Origin: Pseudomonadota bacterium
Lineage (GTDB): Bacteria > Cyanobacteriota > Vampirovibrionia > Obscuribacterales > Obscuribacteraceae
Direction of reading: 5' to 3'
Assembly (NCBI GenBank): GCA_021325555.1
Contig: JAJPGY010000037.1
Coordinates: 124,001 to 188,000 of the forward strand
DNA: 64,000 bases
This document shows, in pieces, positions 9,707-18,014 of this stretch (the first letter of the stretch is position 1; the number at the start of each line of letters is the position of its first letter). The notes under the pieces are model-generated. The model made no database searches, was not told the DNA's origin, and saw only the letters and a list, made by a program, of their open reading frames with translations. The position numbers and the translations under genes are program-made.

Positions 9707-9729
9707 CGGCAGCCCGGCCCGGGCTGCCG
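9707..9729. other. Strong GC hairpin between nfu and gap
   Basis: This is a perfect 10-bp inverted repeat (CGGCAGCCCG and its complement) with a GCC loop, in the spacer between the divergent nfu-like and gap genes. It has no T-run on either side, so it is not a typical intrinsic terminator. It may be a regulatory structure or a chance GC palindrome. Confidence 0.4.
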
Positions 9730-9844
9730 GACGCGCTGCCCGCCCGGGTATGTATCAAATTGCTTAAGCCCGGGTAAAAGTTAAGCCGTTGTCAGGTTGA
9801 GCAAGCTATTCTGTAGCCGTCCCCGCTGGAGAGATGCTTGGATT

Positions 9845-10870
9845 ATGGCTAGAGTAGCGATCAATGGTTTCGGCCGCATCGGGCGCAATGCGCTCAGGGC
9901 CTATCTGGACAACCCGGTTGCCGGCGTCGAGATCGTGGCGATCAACGACCCGCTGCAGGACGTGGCGCAGTCAGCCCATCTTTTGAAATACGACTCCATT
10001 CTCGGTGAGCTTCCCAACAGCGTCAGCCACACGCAGGACGCGCTGGTGGTCGACGGCAAGAAGTTCCAGTTCTTCCGGGAGAAGGATCCCTCCACCTGCC
10101 CCTGGGGCAAGCTCAACATAGACATCGTCCTCGAGTGCTCCGGCGTCTTCACGGATGCCGCAAAGGCCAGGGGGCACATCACGGCCGGCGCCAGCAAGGT
10201 GATCATCTCCGCGCCGGCCACCAACGAGGACGTGACGCTGGTGATTGGCGTCAACGACAAGATCTACGACCCGGAAAAGCACCACATCATCTCCAACGCC
10301 AGCTGCACCACCAACTGCCTGGCGCCCGTGGCCAAGGTGCTCGACGAGGTTTTCGGCATCGAGAGCGGCCTCATGACCACCGTGCACAGCTACACCGGCG
10401 ATCAGCGCCTGCTCGACGCCGCCCACAAGGACCTGCGCCGGGCGCGGGCGGCCGGGCTGTCCATGGTTCCCTCCTCCACCGGCGCCGCCAAGGCCATCGG
10501 TCTGGTCCTGCCGGCCTTGAAGGGCAAGCTGAACGGCTTCGCCATGCGCGTGCCCACCCCCAACGTCAGCATCGTCGATCTGGTGGTGAACACCAGAAAG
10601 GACGTGACCGTGGAGACCGTCAACAACGCCTTGAAGGAGGCGGCCGGCGGCGAGCTCAACGGCATCCTCTCGGTCACCGATCTGCCGCTGGTCTCGTCCG
10701 ACTTTGCCGGCAACAAGCTCTCCGCGATTGTCGATGCGCAGCTGACCATGTGCGTGGGCAACCGCATGGTCAAGGTGCTGGCCTGGTACGACAACGAGTG
10801 GGGCTACAGCAACCGCCTGATCGAGCTTGCCGGGATCGTGGCCAGGAAGCTGGCCGTGGCCAAAGTCTAG
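9845..10870 (+). CDS. gap: Glyceraldehyde-3-phosphate dehydrogenase
   Basis: The 341-residue product has the N-terminal dinucleotide-binding INGFGRIGRNALRAY, the catalytic SNASCTTNCLAPVAK with the active-site Cys, and the C-terminal WYDNEWGYSNR. It interconverts glyceraldehyde-3-phosphate and 1,3-bisphosphoglycerate. AHLLKYDSILGEL and the overall pattern resemble the bifunctional Gap2/GapB group of cyanobacteria, but cofactor preference cannot be settled by eye. I used the internal ATG that starts MARVAINGFG rather than the longer open frame from 9797. pgk follows after 13 bp, giving a two-gene glycolytic operon. Confidence 0.96.
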   Translation: MARVAINGFGRIGRNALRAYLDNPVAGVEIVAINDPLQDVAQSAHLLKYDSILGELPNSVSHTQDALVVDGKKFQFFREKDPSTCPWGKLNIDIVLECSGVFTDAAKARGHITAGASKVIISAPATNEDVTLVIGVNDKIYDPEKHHIISNASCTTNCLAPVAKVLDEVFGIESGLMTTVHSYTGDQRLLDAAHKDLRRARAAGLSMVPSSTGAAKAIGLVLPALKGKLNGFAMRVPTPNVSIVDLVVNTRKDVTVETVNNALKEAAGGELNGILSVTDLPLVSSDFAGNKLSAIVDAQLTMCVGNRMVKVLAWYDNEWGYSNRLIELAGIVARKLAVAKV

Positions 10871-10883
10871 CGGGGCGCCGGCG

Positions 10884-12116
10884 ATGCCGAAAAAAACCAT
10901 CGCCCAGGTGCCGGCCGGGCTTTTCAAGGGAAGGCGCGTGCTGGTCAGGGTGGATTTCAACGTCCCCCAGAACAGGGACCGCTCGATCGCCGATGACACG
11001 CGCATCCGCGCAGCGCTGCCCACCATCCAGCTTCTCAGGGGGGCGGGCGCCAGGATCGTTCTGGTCTCCCACCTGGGCAGGCCCAAGGGTCCCTCGCCCG
11101 AGCTGAGCCTGGAACCCGTGGCCAGGCGCCTGTCCGAGCTTATCGGCCAGCCGGTCGTCTTTACCGGCGGCGACTGCGTGGGCGCTGAGGCCGCCCGGGC
11201 CGTCCGCGCGCTTGCCGACGGGCAGGTCTGCCTTCTGGAGAACGTCCGCTTTCACCCCCAGGAGGAGGCGAACGACCCCCAGTTCGCGCGCCAGCTCGCC
11301 TCGCTGGCCGACATCTACGTGAACGACGCCTTCGGCACCGCCCATCGCGCCCACGCCTCCACCGAAGGGGTGGCCCACTACCTGAAGCCGGCGCTGGCCG
11401 GCCTGCTCATGGACCGCGAGTTGATGGCGCTGGGCGGCGCCCTCGACAACCCGGCCCGGCCTTTCGCCACCGTTATAGGCGGCGCCAAGGTCTCCTCCAA
11501 GATAGGGGTGCTGGAGAACCTGATCGAGCGCGTGGATATTCTGGTCGTGGGCGGCGCCATGGCCTTTTCCTTTCTCAAGGCCCAGGGCAGGACGGTGGGC
11601 AAGTCGCTGGTCGAGGACGACCGCCTGGAGTTCTGCCGGGCCCTCATGGAAAGGGCAAGGGCAAAAGGGGTGCGCCTGTTGCTGCCGGCAGATGTTGTCT
11701 GCGCGCCGGAGCTCAAGGCCGGGGCCCCGGCGACTGTCTATCCTGCCGACGCGATGCCTTCCGGTGAGATCGGTCTTGATCTGGGGCCTGCGACCTTGAA
11801 GGAGATTGCCGGGGCGCTTGCCGGGGCCCGCACCATCGTCTGGAACGGGCCGCTGGGCGTCTTCGAGATTGCCGGCTTCGAGAAGGGAACCTACGCGCTT
11901 ATCGACCTGCTCGTCGAGCTGACCGGCAGCGGTGCCCGGACGATCGTCGGCGGCGGCGATTCTGTGGCGGCGCTGGAGGCCAGGGGTGTGGCTGCGGAGG
12001 CGTTCAGCCATGTCTCCACCGGTGGTGGTGCCTCGCTGGAGTTCCTCGAGGGCATCGAGCTGCCGGGCGTCGCCTGCCTGGACGAGGCGGACGCCGTCGG
12101 CGCCGTCCCCCCCTGA
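10884..12116 (+). CDS. pgk: Phosphoglycerate kinase
   Basis: The 410-residue product shows the PGK hallmarks: RVLVRVDFNVPQN near the N-terminus, the substrate-binding LVSHLGRPKG, LLENVRFHPQEE, VGGAMAFSFLKAQG and the C-terminal nucleotide loop GGGDSVAAL. It makes ATP from 1,3-bisphosphoglycerate. It lies 13 bp downstream of gap and is surely co-transcribed. The start is the ATG of MPKKTIAQV; the longer open frame into gap is a shadow. No obvious intrinsic terminator follows. Confidence 0.96.
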   Translation: MPKKTIAQVPAGLFKGRRVLVRVDFNVPQNRDRSIADDTRIRAALPTIQLLRGAGARIVLVSHLGRPKGPSPELSLEPVARRLSELIGQPVVFTGGDCVGAEAARAVRALADGQVCLLENVRFHPQEEANDPQFARQLASLADIYVNDAFGTAHRAHASTEGVAHYLKPALAGLLMDRELMALGGALDNPARPFATVIGGAKVSSKIGVLENLIERVDILVVGGAMAFSFLKAQGRTVGKSLVEDDRLEFCRALMERARAKGVRLLLPADVVCAPELKAGAPATVYPADAMPSGEIGLDLGPATLKEIAGALAGARTIVWNGPLGVFEIAGFEKGTYALIDLLVELTGSGARTIVGGGDSVAALEARGVAAEAFSHVSTGGGASLEFLEGIELPGVACLDEADAVGAVPP

Positions 12117-12198
12117 GCGCCCGAAGGCAAGCGCGCAGCGCTCCCCGCTCCTTTGGGGGTAGTATAAGAGGGATTCTTCCCCGGGGCTGGATGACCTT

Positions 12199-13347
12199 AT
12201 GGAAAGGAAGCACCGCCAGCAAAGCTTTTCTGGACATCCGGCAGCGGTCCCGGCCGGGACGGTGATGCCCGCGCCAGTCCTCCTCTGCCTCCTCCTGGCG
12301 CTGCCCGCCCCGGCCGATGATGCCGGCAGTTACACGGGGACCGGCCAGCTGCCGCCGGACACAAAGAACCGGGTAGTCGCCCTGCTCAATGAGGGGGTGG
12401 CGCTGATGCGGGACAACCACAATCAGGAGGCCGTCGAGCGTTTCAGCCAGGCGGCCGCCCTTGACCCCGGGGACTGGGCAACCCATCTGGATCTGGGGCT
12501 GGCCCTGGCCAAGACCGGGCGCACGGATGAGGCGATCGGCGAGATCAAGCGCTGCCTGGCCCTCAATCCCGATTCCGATTCCGCCCTTGTAACCCTGGGC
12601 GGGCTCTACCAGAGCTCCGGCAGGGTAGACCAGGCGCTGGAGGTCTACCGTGAGTTCCTGTCCAGGTTTCCCCGGCACAGCGAATCGGCCAGGGTGGCCA
12701 GCCTGGTGAAGGGGCTTGAGGCTGCCTCGCCGTCGCTGGATAAGCAGGCGGCAGCCGGCGCCGCTTGCGCCAGTTCCGGCGGGGCCGGGGACGACTACCT
12801 GGCGGCGGTGACGGCCAACGGGACCCTGCGCTGGGCCGGCGACCGGATGCCGCTCAAGGTCTATATCGCCCCCGGTGAGGGCGTCCCCGGTTTCCGCCCC
12901 GAGATGCCTTCCCTGCTCAGGCAGGCCTTCGACGACTGGGGCACGGCCGCTGGCGGCAGGCTTCGTTTTTCCTTCGTCGGCAGCCCGCAGGAGGCGGACA
13001 TCAAGTGCACCTGGCTGGCCGACCCGTCCGCCCTGTCCAACAGCGCCGAGGCCGGTGAGACCCGGGTTTTCACCAGCGGGATGAACATCGTCTCCGGCAC
13101 CATCAAGCTTTTGACCGTGCCGCTGACCGACCAGCTGCCGCTGACGGACAACCGGCTCCGCCAGATCTGCCTGCACGAGATAGGGCATGTCCTGGGGCTG
13201 GCCGGGCACACCACCGATCCGGCCGACGCCATGTGCTTCTCGTCGTCCGTCGCTGACCGGTGGCGGCGGCTGACCGCCCGTGACAGCAACACCATACGCA
13301 GGCTCTATTCGACGGGTCTCTCCGCTGGCCAGGCGAGGCAGCCTTAA
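12199..13347 (+). CDS. Secreted TPR protein with matrixin-like metallopeptidase domain (copy 1)
   Basis: The 382-residue product has a signal-like hydrophobic segment (VLLCLLLALPAPADD), about three tetratricopeptide repeats (residues 55-165, for example ATHLDLGLALAKTGRTDEAI), and a C-terminal zinc-peptidase domain with HEIGHVLGLAGH followed by a Met-turn-like DAMCF. This is a metzincin pattern with the third His one residue later than in classical matrixins. The catalytic block begins with the AVTANGTLRW and LPLKVYI-type segments that its paralogue at 16059-17120 also has. It probably cleaves proteins outside the cytoplasm; the substrate is unknown. The stop codon shares one base with the start of the CDF exporter gene. 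Confidence 0.8.
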   Translation: MERKHRQQSFSGHPAAVPAGTVMPAPVLLCLLLALPAPADDAGSYTGTGQLPPDTKNRVVALLNEGVALMRDNHNQEAVERFSQAAALDPGDWATHLDLGLALAKTGRTDEAIGEIKRCLALNPDSDSALVTLGGLYQSSGRVDQALEVYREFLSRFPRHSESARVASLVKGLEAASPSLDKQAAAGAACASSGGAGDDYLAAVTANGTLRWAGDRMPLKVYIAPGEGVPGFRPEMPSLLRQAFDDWGTAAGGRLRFSFVGSPQEADIKCTWLADPSALSNSAEAGETRVFTSGMNIVSGTIKLLTVPLTDQLPLTDNRLRQICLHEIGHVLGLAGHTTDPADAMCFSSSVADRWRRLTARDSNTIRRLYSTGLSAGQARQP

Positions 13348-14270
13348 TGGACTTCCGGCTGCAACACGGCGAGCACGAGCACGCTCATGGCGCCCGGGTG
13401 CGGCTGGAGAGCTCGGCGCGCATGACCCGGGTGCTCATCTTGACCGGCTCCTATATGGTGCTCCAGGTTGCCGCCGGCATCTACACCGGCAGCCTGGCGC
13501 TGCTGGCCGATGCCGGGCACATGCTGACGGACATGGGCTCCATCCTGCTTGCCCTGCTCGCTTTCTGGTTCGCCAGCCGGCCGTCCAGCGTCGACAAGAC
13601 CTACGGCTACTACCGCAGCGAAATTCTGGCCGGCCTGGTTAACGGCATCGCGCTTGTCGGCGTCTCGCTGCTCATCCTCTACGAGGCCTGGCAGCGCCTG
13701 TCAGACCCGCCCCGGGTGATGAGCGGGCCCGTGCTGGTGGTGGCGCTGGCGGGCCTGGCCGTTAACCTGGCTTCGGCCCGCATCCTGCACGGCACCGCCC
13801 AGCAATCGCTCAACGTGAAGGCTGCCTATCTCGAGGTGCTGTCCGATTTGCTGGCCACGCTCGGGGTGATTGCCGCCGCCTTGATCATGATGGCCACCGG
13901 CTGGTATCTCGCGGACCCGATCATAAGCGGCCTGATAGGGCTCATGATCCTGCCCAGAACGTGGGGACTGCTCTCCGAGTGCACCAACATTCTCATGGAA
14001 GGCGCGCCGGGACACATCGATCTCATGGGCCTGCGCGCCGCCATGCTCAAGGTGCCGGGCGTGGTCGACGTCCACGACATTCATGTCTGGACGATCACCT
14101 CCGGGCGCGACGCCATGTCCGCCCACGTCACCATCGACAGCGACTCGTCACCGGAGGCCGTGCTGACAAGGATCACCGAGATCGCCCAGCACGATTTCGG
14201 CATCCACCACACCACCACCCAGGTCGAGCAGGTCCAGTGCAAAGGGCAGGCCACCCCCGGGTGCAACTGA
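13347..14270 (+). CDS. Cation diffusion facilitator (CzcD-like) metal exporter
   Basis: The 307-residue product has six predicted membrane helices and a C-terminal cytoplasmic domain, as in CDF proteins that export Zn(II), Co(II) or Cd(II) against protons. The TM2 metal site is LLADAGHMLTD (HxxxD). In the TM5 site the usual HxxxD reads LEVLSD (ExxxD), so one His ligand is replaced by Glu. The N-terminus has a short His-rich stretch (HGEHEHAHG) and the C-terminus contains VHDIHVWTITSG, the typical regulatory fold. Its ATG overlaps the preceding stop by one base, so it is translationally coupled to the TPR-peptidase gene. Confidence 0.9.
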   Translation: MDFRLQHGEHEHAHGARVRLESSARMTRVLILTGSYMVLQVAAGIYTGSLALLADAGHMLTDMGSILLALLAFWFASRPSSVDKTYGYYRSEILAGLVNGIALVGVSLLILYEAWQRLSDPPRVMSGPVLVVALAGLAVNLASARILHGTAQQSLNVKAAYLEVLSDLLATLGVIAAALIMMATGWYLADPIISGLIGLMILPRTWGLLSECTNILMEGAPGHIDLMGLRAAMLKVPGVVDVHDIHVWTITSGRDAMSAHVTIDSDSSPEAVLTRITEIAQHDFGIHHTTTQVEQVQCKGQATPGCN

Positions 14271-14463
14271 GCGACGGGCTTCGCAACGAGAAGCGAGGCG
14301 CCATGACCGCGTGGCGGCGCCGACCGCCGCGCCTATATGGGAACTCTACGCAGCCCGTGGGAAGATCACCAATTGTTTCAGGACGGCCTAAAAATTAAGC
14401 TTATGCCATCGAAAGACAAGTGGGCTGGCGATTCCCACAATCGAGATAAAAGAGGATGGCGCA

Positions 14464-14700
14464 ATGAGCATGTTTCAAGATCCGCGGGACGAAGAGAAGC
14501 TGTGTCAGGTCCTGAAGGCCTACGTCGAAGAGTGGGGTCCTGAGAACGTCATCGTTTGCGTGCCCCGTCACTGGAGACAGTACAGCTCGAGCAACCTCGG
14601 CCGCGTCCGCCTGGACTTCTGCACCGAAACCAGCGTGTCCATCCGCGTCGAATACGATTTCGTCCGCCTCAACTACGACGTGCAGCTTCAGGCTGCATAG
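14464..14700 (+). CDS. Small conserved-looking protein of unknown function
   Basis: This is a 78-residue soluble, acidic protein beginning MSMFQDPRDEEKLCQVLKAY, with a C-terminal half that looks like two or three beta strands (GRVRLDFC, VSIRVEYDFVRLNYDV). I do not recognise a family. It has a good ribosome-binding site (AGAGG, 8 bp before the ATG) and is followed by a clear terminator, which supports it as a real single-gene unit. The 193-bp gap upstream holds no other gene that I can support. Confidence 0.65.
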   Translation: MSMFQDPRDEEKLCQVLKAYVEEWGPENVIVCVPRHWRQYSSSNLGRVRLDFCTETSVSIRVEYDFVRLNYDVQLQAA

Positions 14701-14731
14701 CAAAGCTTTTCCTCCCGCCTTCCTCCTGTCG

Positions 14732-14754
14732 GAAAGCCCTCGCAAGGGGCTTTC
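14732..14754 (+). terminator. Hairpin terminator after the 78-residue gene
   Basis: An 8-bp stem (GAAAGCCC with GGGCTTTC) with a 7-nt loop starts 31 bp after the stop codon and is followed by pyrimidine-rich sequence. It lies between two convergent genes and may serve both. Confidence 0.65.
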
Positions 14755-14774
14755 TGCTTCGCGGGCGGGCGGGG

Positions 14775-15935
14775 CTAGGGAAGCGGGCACTCGAAGAGCT
14801 TGCGCTGGGTGGCGTGATCGAGCCAGATCAGCTTGCGCTTGAGCTTCGGGTAGTCCATTTGAAAGTCCAGGTGCACGCGCTCGACGGAGTGCGGGTTGAC
14901 GTGGAAGAGCAGCTCCTCGTCCTCCTCCTCGCCGGATGTCACCGGGAAACGATTGCCGTTGTCGTCCTGCAGGAAGAGGTCGATGGAGTTCAAGCGCACG
15001 TCCGTGTCGTTGGTGACAATCATCTCCACCCGCAGGTTGTGCCCGCCGAGCCCGTCGCGCACCACCTTCGATTTCACTATCTCCACTTCCAGCCCCGGCA
15101 GGTTGCGCGGTTTCTTCTTCACCGCCGGCTCCACGGCAGCCGGCAAGAGCATGTCGCTGTCGATGGACATGTTGAGATCGTCTCCCGGCTCCAGGACAGC
15201 AGCCGGCCCGTGGCGGAGGAGGGCGTAGCCGGTGGCCAGCAGGGCGCCCGCCGCCGCCCCGGCGGCCAGGTTGTAGCCGTGCATGGCGATTGTGCTCTGC
15301 GCCCCGAAAAGGTCATAGGCGATGATCGTCCCCACCGCCGCCCCGCCGGCGGCATGGGCCGCAATCAGGCCGAAACCCCTCCACTTGCTCCTGGCCGTCG
15401 AGGGGCGATAGTTGTTGGCCTCGCAGCGGAAGGCGAAGGTCTTGCCGTTGGGGGTGGTGAAGCGGTCAAAGGCGATCACCAGCGAACCCGGGCGCCCGAC
15501 ACGCCGGGGCGGCAGGACCTTCGAGACCCGGCCGTGAAAAACCGTGCCCTGCGGGATCACCTTGTTGTCGTCGACGTAAAGGTCCTCGGTGGTCTTGGCC
15601 GTGATCACCTGGCCCTCCTGGGCCGGCGGCAGGTTGCCGTCCATGTCCCGATCCATGAGGCGCAGGCCGGTCGTGGGCACCGAGGCCAGCTTCAGCTTGA
15701 AGCCGGTGCCTTTCGGAACCAGGTAGGTCACCTGCCCCTTGAGCAGGAGCCTGGAGGGCGCCGGTTTGCCACCCTCTGTGGTGGCAGCATCGGCAACCCC
15801 CGGACCGGCGGCGGCAATCTGGGAAGCCGCTGGCTCGCTCGTCCGGGCGCTCTGCGCCAGCGCCGCCGGCGGCACCGCCATGAGCGCGACGCTTATCAAG
15901 GCCACCGTGATTCCCTGAGCCTTTGCTTTCAACAA
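14775..15935 (-). CDS. Exported protein of unknown function with glycine-zipper helices
   Basis: The product of about 386 residues has a signal peptide (AQGITVALISVALMAVPPAALAQ), a beta-rich central part that appears to handle configuration-like segments (TVFHGRVSKVLPPRR, VIAFDRFTTPNGKTF), then two Gly/Ala-rich helices (AAHAAGGAAVGTIIAYDLFG and AAGAAAGALLATGYALL), and a C-terminal beta domain. I do not recognise a named family; the order resembles cyanobacterial envelope proteins of unknown role. The start is uncertain. I chose a TTG that places the signal peptide at the N-terminus; the frame is open to an ATG at 16022. A TATACT hexamer lies near 15976 on this strand. Confidence 0.6.
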   Translation of the reverse strand: MLKAKAQGITVALISVALMAVPPAALAQSARTSEPAASQIAAAGPGVADAATTEGGKPAPSRLLLKGQVTYLVPKGTGFKLKLASVPTTGLRLMDRDMDGNLPPAQEGQVITAKTTEDLYVDDNKVIPQGTVFHGRVSKVLPPRRVGRPGSLVIAFDRFTTPNGKTFAFRCEANNYRPSTARSKWRGFGLIAAHAAGGAAVGTIIAYDLFGAQSTIAMHGYNLAAGAAAGALLATGYALLRHGPAAVLEPGDDLNMSIDSDMLLPAAVEPAVKKKPRNLPGLEVEIVKSKVVRDGLGGHNLRVEMIVTNDTDVRLNSIDLFLQDDNGNRFPVTSGEEEDEELLFHVNPHSVERVHLDFQMDYPKLKRKLIWLDHATQRKLFECPLP

Positions 15936-16058
15936 TTTTCCCGCCCTGCCAGAGCGCGCTTGTTTTCTGCCCGTCGTGAGTATATAGGAGCGGCAGCCCC
16001 CTGGAAAGGCCGGGCGCCTCATCTGCCCGCGGCGGTCAGATCGGCTGATGTCAAGCGC

Positions 16059-17120
16059 CTAGCGCGCCTGCCGTGTCAGGACCGGGTAAGCGGCGTAAAG
16101 CCTGGCAATCGTCGCCCTGTCGCGCCTGGACAGCACCGGCCAGACGGTCGCGGCGTCAATCGTGAAGAACATCACATCATGGTTGTTCGTCGAGTGACCT
16201 TGCAGTCCCAGCACATGCCCGACCTCGTGCAGGCAGGCCTTCTTCATGTCGTCGTCGCTGAGCACGCCCCCGGCGAACGTAGGGATCGTGAGGATCTTGA
16301 TTGTCGCCCTTTTGATCTCGTCGGCCTCGTCTGCCACCACCCAGGCGATCCCCCGCTCGCCCTGCGTGCCGGCCTTGCTCACCTCCTGGGCATCGTTTGT
16401 CCAGTCGCAAGCGACGTCGGCGGAGAGCGGGTCGGTCACCAGCACGCAGGACAGGCGGTCTCCGGAGGCGGCGGCCCAGGCCTCGAACGCTTCGACGAGC
16501 GCCTGACGGAAAGAGGCGCGAAAGCCCTGCGCCCCCCGGCCGGGAGCGATGTACACCTTGAGCGGCAGTTTATGCTGCGGCCAGCGGTACGTTCCCCCGG
16601 CAGTCACCGCCTGCAGATAATCGGGGGCGCCGGGGTCGGAGCCGGGCTGCTCGGCGGCAGCTCTCAGCTGGGCAATAATGTCGCGTACCTGTCCCGCCTC
16701 GGCGGACTGCGGGCTCAGCTGCAGATACTTCTCGAACCAGCTGATGGCCTCCCGCGACCGGCCGAGGCTCTGGTAGCAGCCGGCCAGGTTCAGGGTCGCC
16801 TGCGGCATGTCCGGGGCGAGCTCGAGCGCGCGCTGGAATTCGGAGATCGCCCTGTTTATGTTGCCCGAGTTCTGATAGGCCAGCCCCAGGTTGCAGCGGA
16901 CGGTCGGCGAATTCGGCTCCAGCTCCGCGGCCCGCTCCAGCAGCTGCCTGGCCTGGAAGGGGTGATTCTCCTTGAGCATCTTGACCGCCCCGGCAAAAAG
17001 CGCGTTCACCTCGGCGCTGGTGCTCTCCTGCTCCTCGCCCGGCGCCGGCCTGGCCGGCGCGGTGAGGGCGAAGAGCAGGACCGCCGGTGCCAGGGCTCGA
17101 AAAATTCCGGCGACACGCAT
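16059..17120 (-). CDS. Secreted TPR protein with matrixin-like metallopeptidase domain (copy 2)
   Basis: The 353-residue product starts with a clear signal peptide (ALAPAVLLFALTAPARPA), then three TPR units (such as VRCNLGLAYQNSGNINRAIS and ATLNLAGCYQSLGRSREAIS), and a peptidase domain with HEVGHVLGLQGH and a downstream DVMFFT Met-turn. It is a paralogue of the gene at 12199-13347, with the same domain order and the same one-residue-longer zinc motif. The catalytic Glu and three His are intact. It stands alone on the minus strand, 36 bp upstream of the exported protein gene at 14775 on the same strand. Substrate unknown. Confidence 0.8.
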   Translation of the reverse strand: MRVAGIFRALAPAVLLFALTAPARPAPGEEQESTSAEVNALFAGAVKMLKENHPFQARQLLERAAELEPNSPTVRCNLGLAYQNSGNINRAISEFQRALELAPDMPQATLNLAGCYQSLGRSREAISWFEKYLQLSPQSAEAGQVRDIIAQLRAAAEQPGSDPGAPDYLQAVTAGGTYRWPQHKLPLKVYIAPGRGAQGFRASFRQALVEAFEAWAAASGDRLSCVLVTDPLSADVACDWTNDAQEVSKAGTQGERGIAWVVADEADEIKRATIKILTIPTFAGGVLSDDDMKKACLHEVGHVLGLQGHSTNNHDVMFFTIDAATVWPVLSRRDRATIARLYAAYPVLTRQAR

Positions 17121-17321
17121 GGGCGAGGGTCCAAAAGGGGGCTTCCGTCATTATTCGTTGCAAACGATTTATAGCAGAGCCGCCAAAAAAAGGGGGCGGG
17201 TAAAAAGCCGTGGCGGCCCGGCATCATGTTCACCGGCCAGGATGTAGACTGGTGATGGGTCGTGTCGGCGCCCCGCCACGAACTTACGCGCGCCAGGCGC
17301 GCCGGCGCTGGAGGAGGAAGA

Positions 17322-17960
17322 ATGGCCACAGTGCACAAGGCTGCCCGCACGGCCTGCCCCTATACCGTTCTCGGCTTGAGAGCCGGCGCGCCGCGCGCGC
17401 AGGTGGAGGCAGCCTACCGGCAGCTGACCGCGGTGCTGGACCAGGAGAGGTTTATGGACGCTCCCCAGTCCTGGGTGCAGGCCCAGCAGGCCATGATAAA
17501 CGTCGAAAATGCTTTCCAGCGGATCAGCGAGGGGGACACCGGGACCAGGTTCGACGACTGCCAGGAGCCGGCAGGCGACGAGGCGGTGCACCCGAAGCTC
17601 GGGCAGATGCTGGTGGCTGCCGGCGTGATCACCCTCGAGCAGCTCGAGGAGGCGATCGCCAAACAGAAGACCGTGGATCTGAGGATAGGCGAGATCCTCA
17701 AAGACATGTCGCTGGTCACGCAGATGGAGCTGGACTCTTTCCTGCTCAACCAGAGTCTGATAAAGCTGCCGCCGGACTCCCCCCATCATTTCGGGCAGCG
17801 CCTGATCGGCCTGGGGCTGGTGACCGAGGATATGGTGCGCGTCGCCCTGGTCGAGCAGCGCACGCGGGACAAGTCGCTGGGCGAGATCCTCGTCGAGCGC
17901 CACTGGCTGGCCGCCGACATCCTTGACGCGCTCTGCGCCGCCGGCGCCCGGGACGCCTGA
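17322..17960 (+). CDS. J-like domain plus two MshEN-type (c-di-GMP-binding-like) domains
   Basis: The 212-residue product begins with a segment like a DnaJ J-domain (YTVLGLRAGAPRAQVEAAYR, residues 14-33) that lacks the HPD tripeptide. Two MshEN-type units follow, at residues about 89-145 and 156-208, each made of two motifs of the form KLGQMLVAAGVITLEQLEEA, RIGEIL, FGQRLIGLGLVTED and SLGEIL. MshEN domains in GspE-type ATPases bind cyclic di-GMP through such Arg/Leu/Gly motifs. No ATPase domain is present, so this may be a free adaptor. GGAGGAGG lies just before the ATG. The PATAN protein gene follows 54 bp downstream with a TATAAA-like element between them. Confidence 0.65.
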   Translation: MATVHKAARTACPYTVLGLRAGAPRAQVEAAYRQLTAVLDQERFMDAPQSWVQAQQAMINVENAFQRISEGDTGTRFDDCQEPAGDEAVHPKLGQMLVAAGVITLEQLEEAIAKQKTVDLRIGEILKDMSLVTQMELDSFLLNQSLIKLPPDSPHHFGQRLIGLGLVTEDMVRVALVEQRTRDKSLGEILVERHWLAADILDALCAAGARDA

Positions 17961-18014
17961 TACTATAAAAACTTGGAGCGGGCCACAAGCTCCCGCGCTC
18001 CCGGAAAGGAAAAT

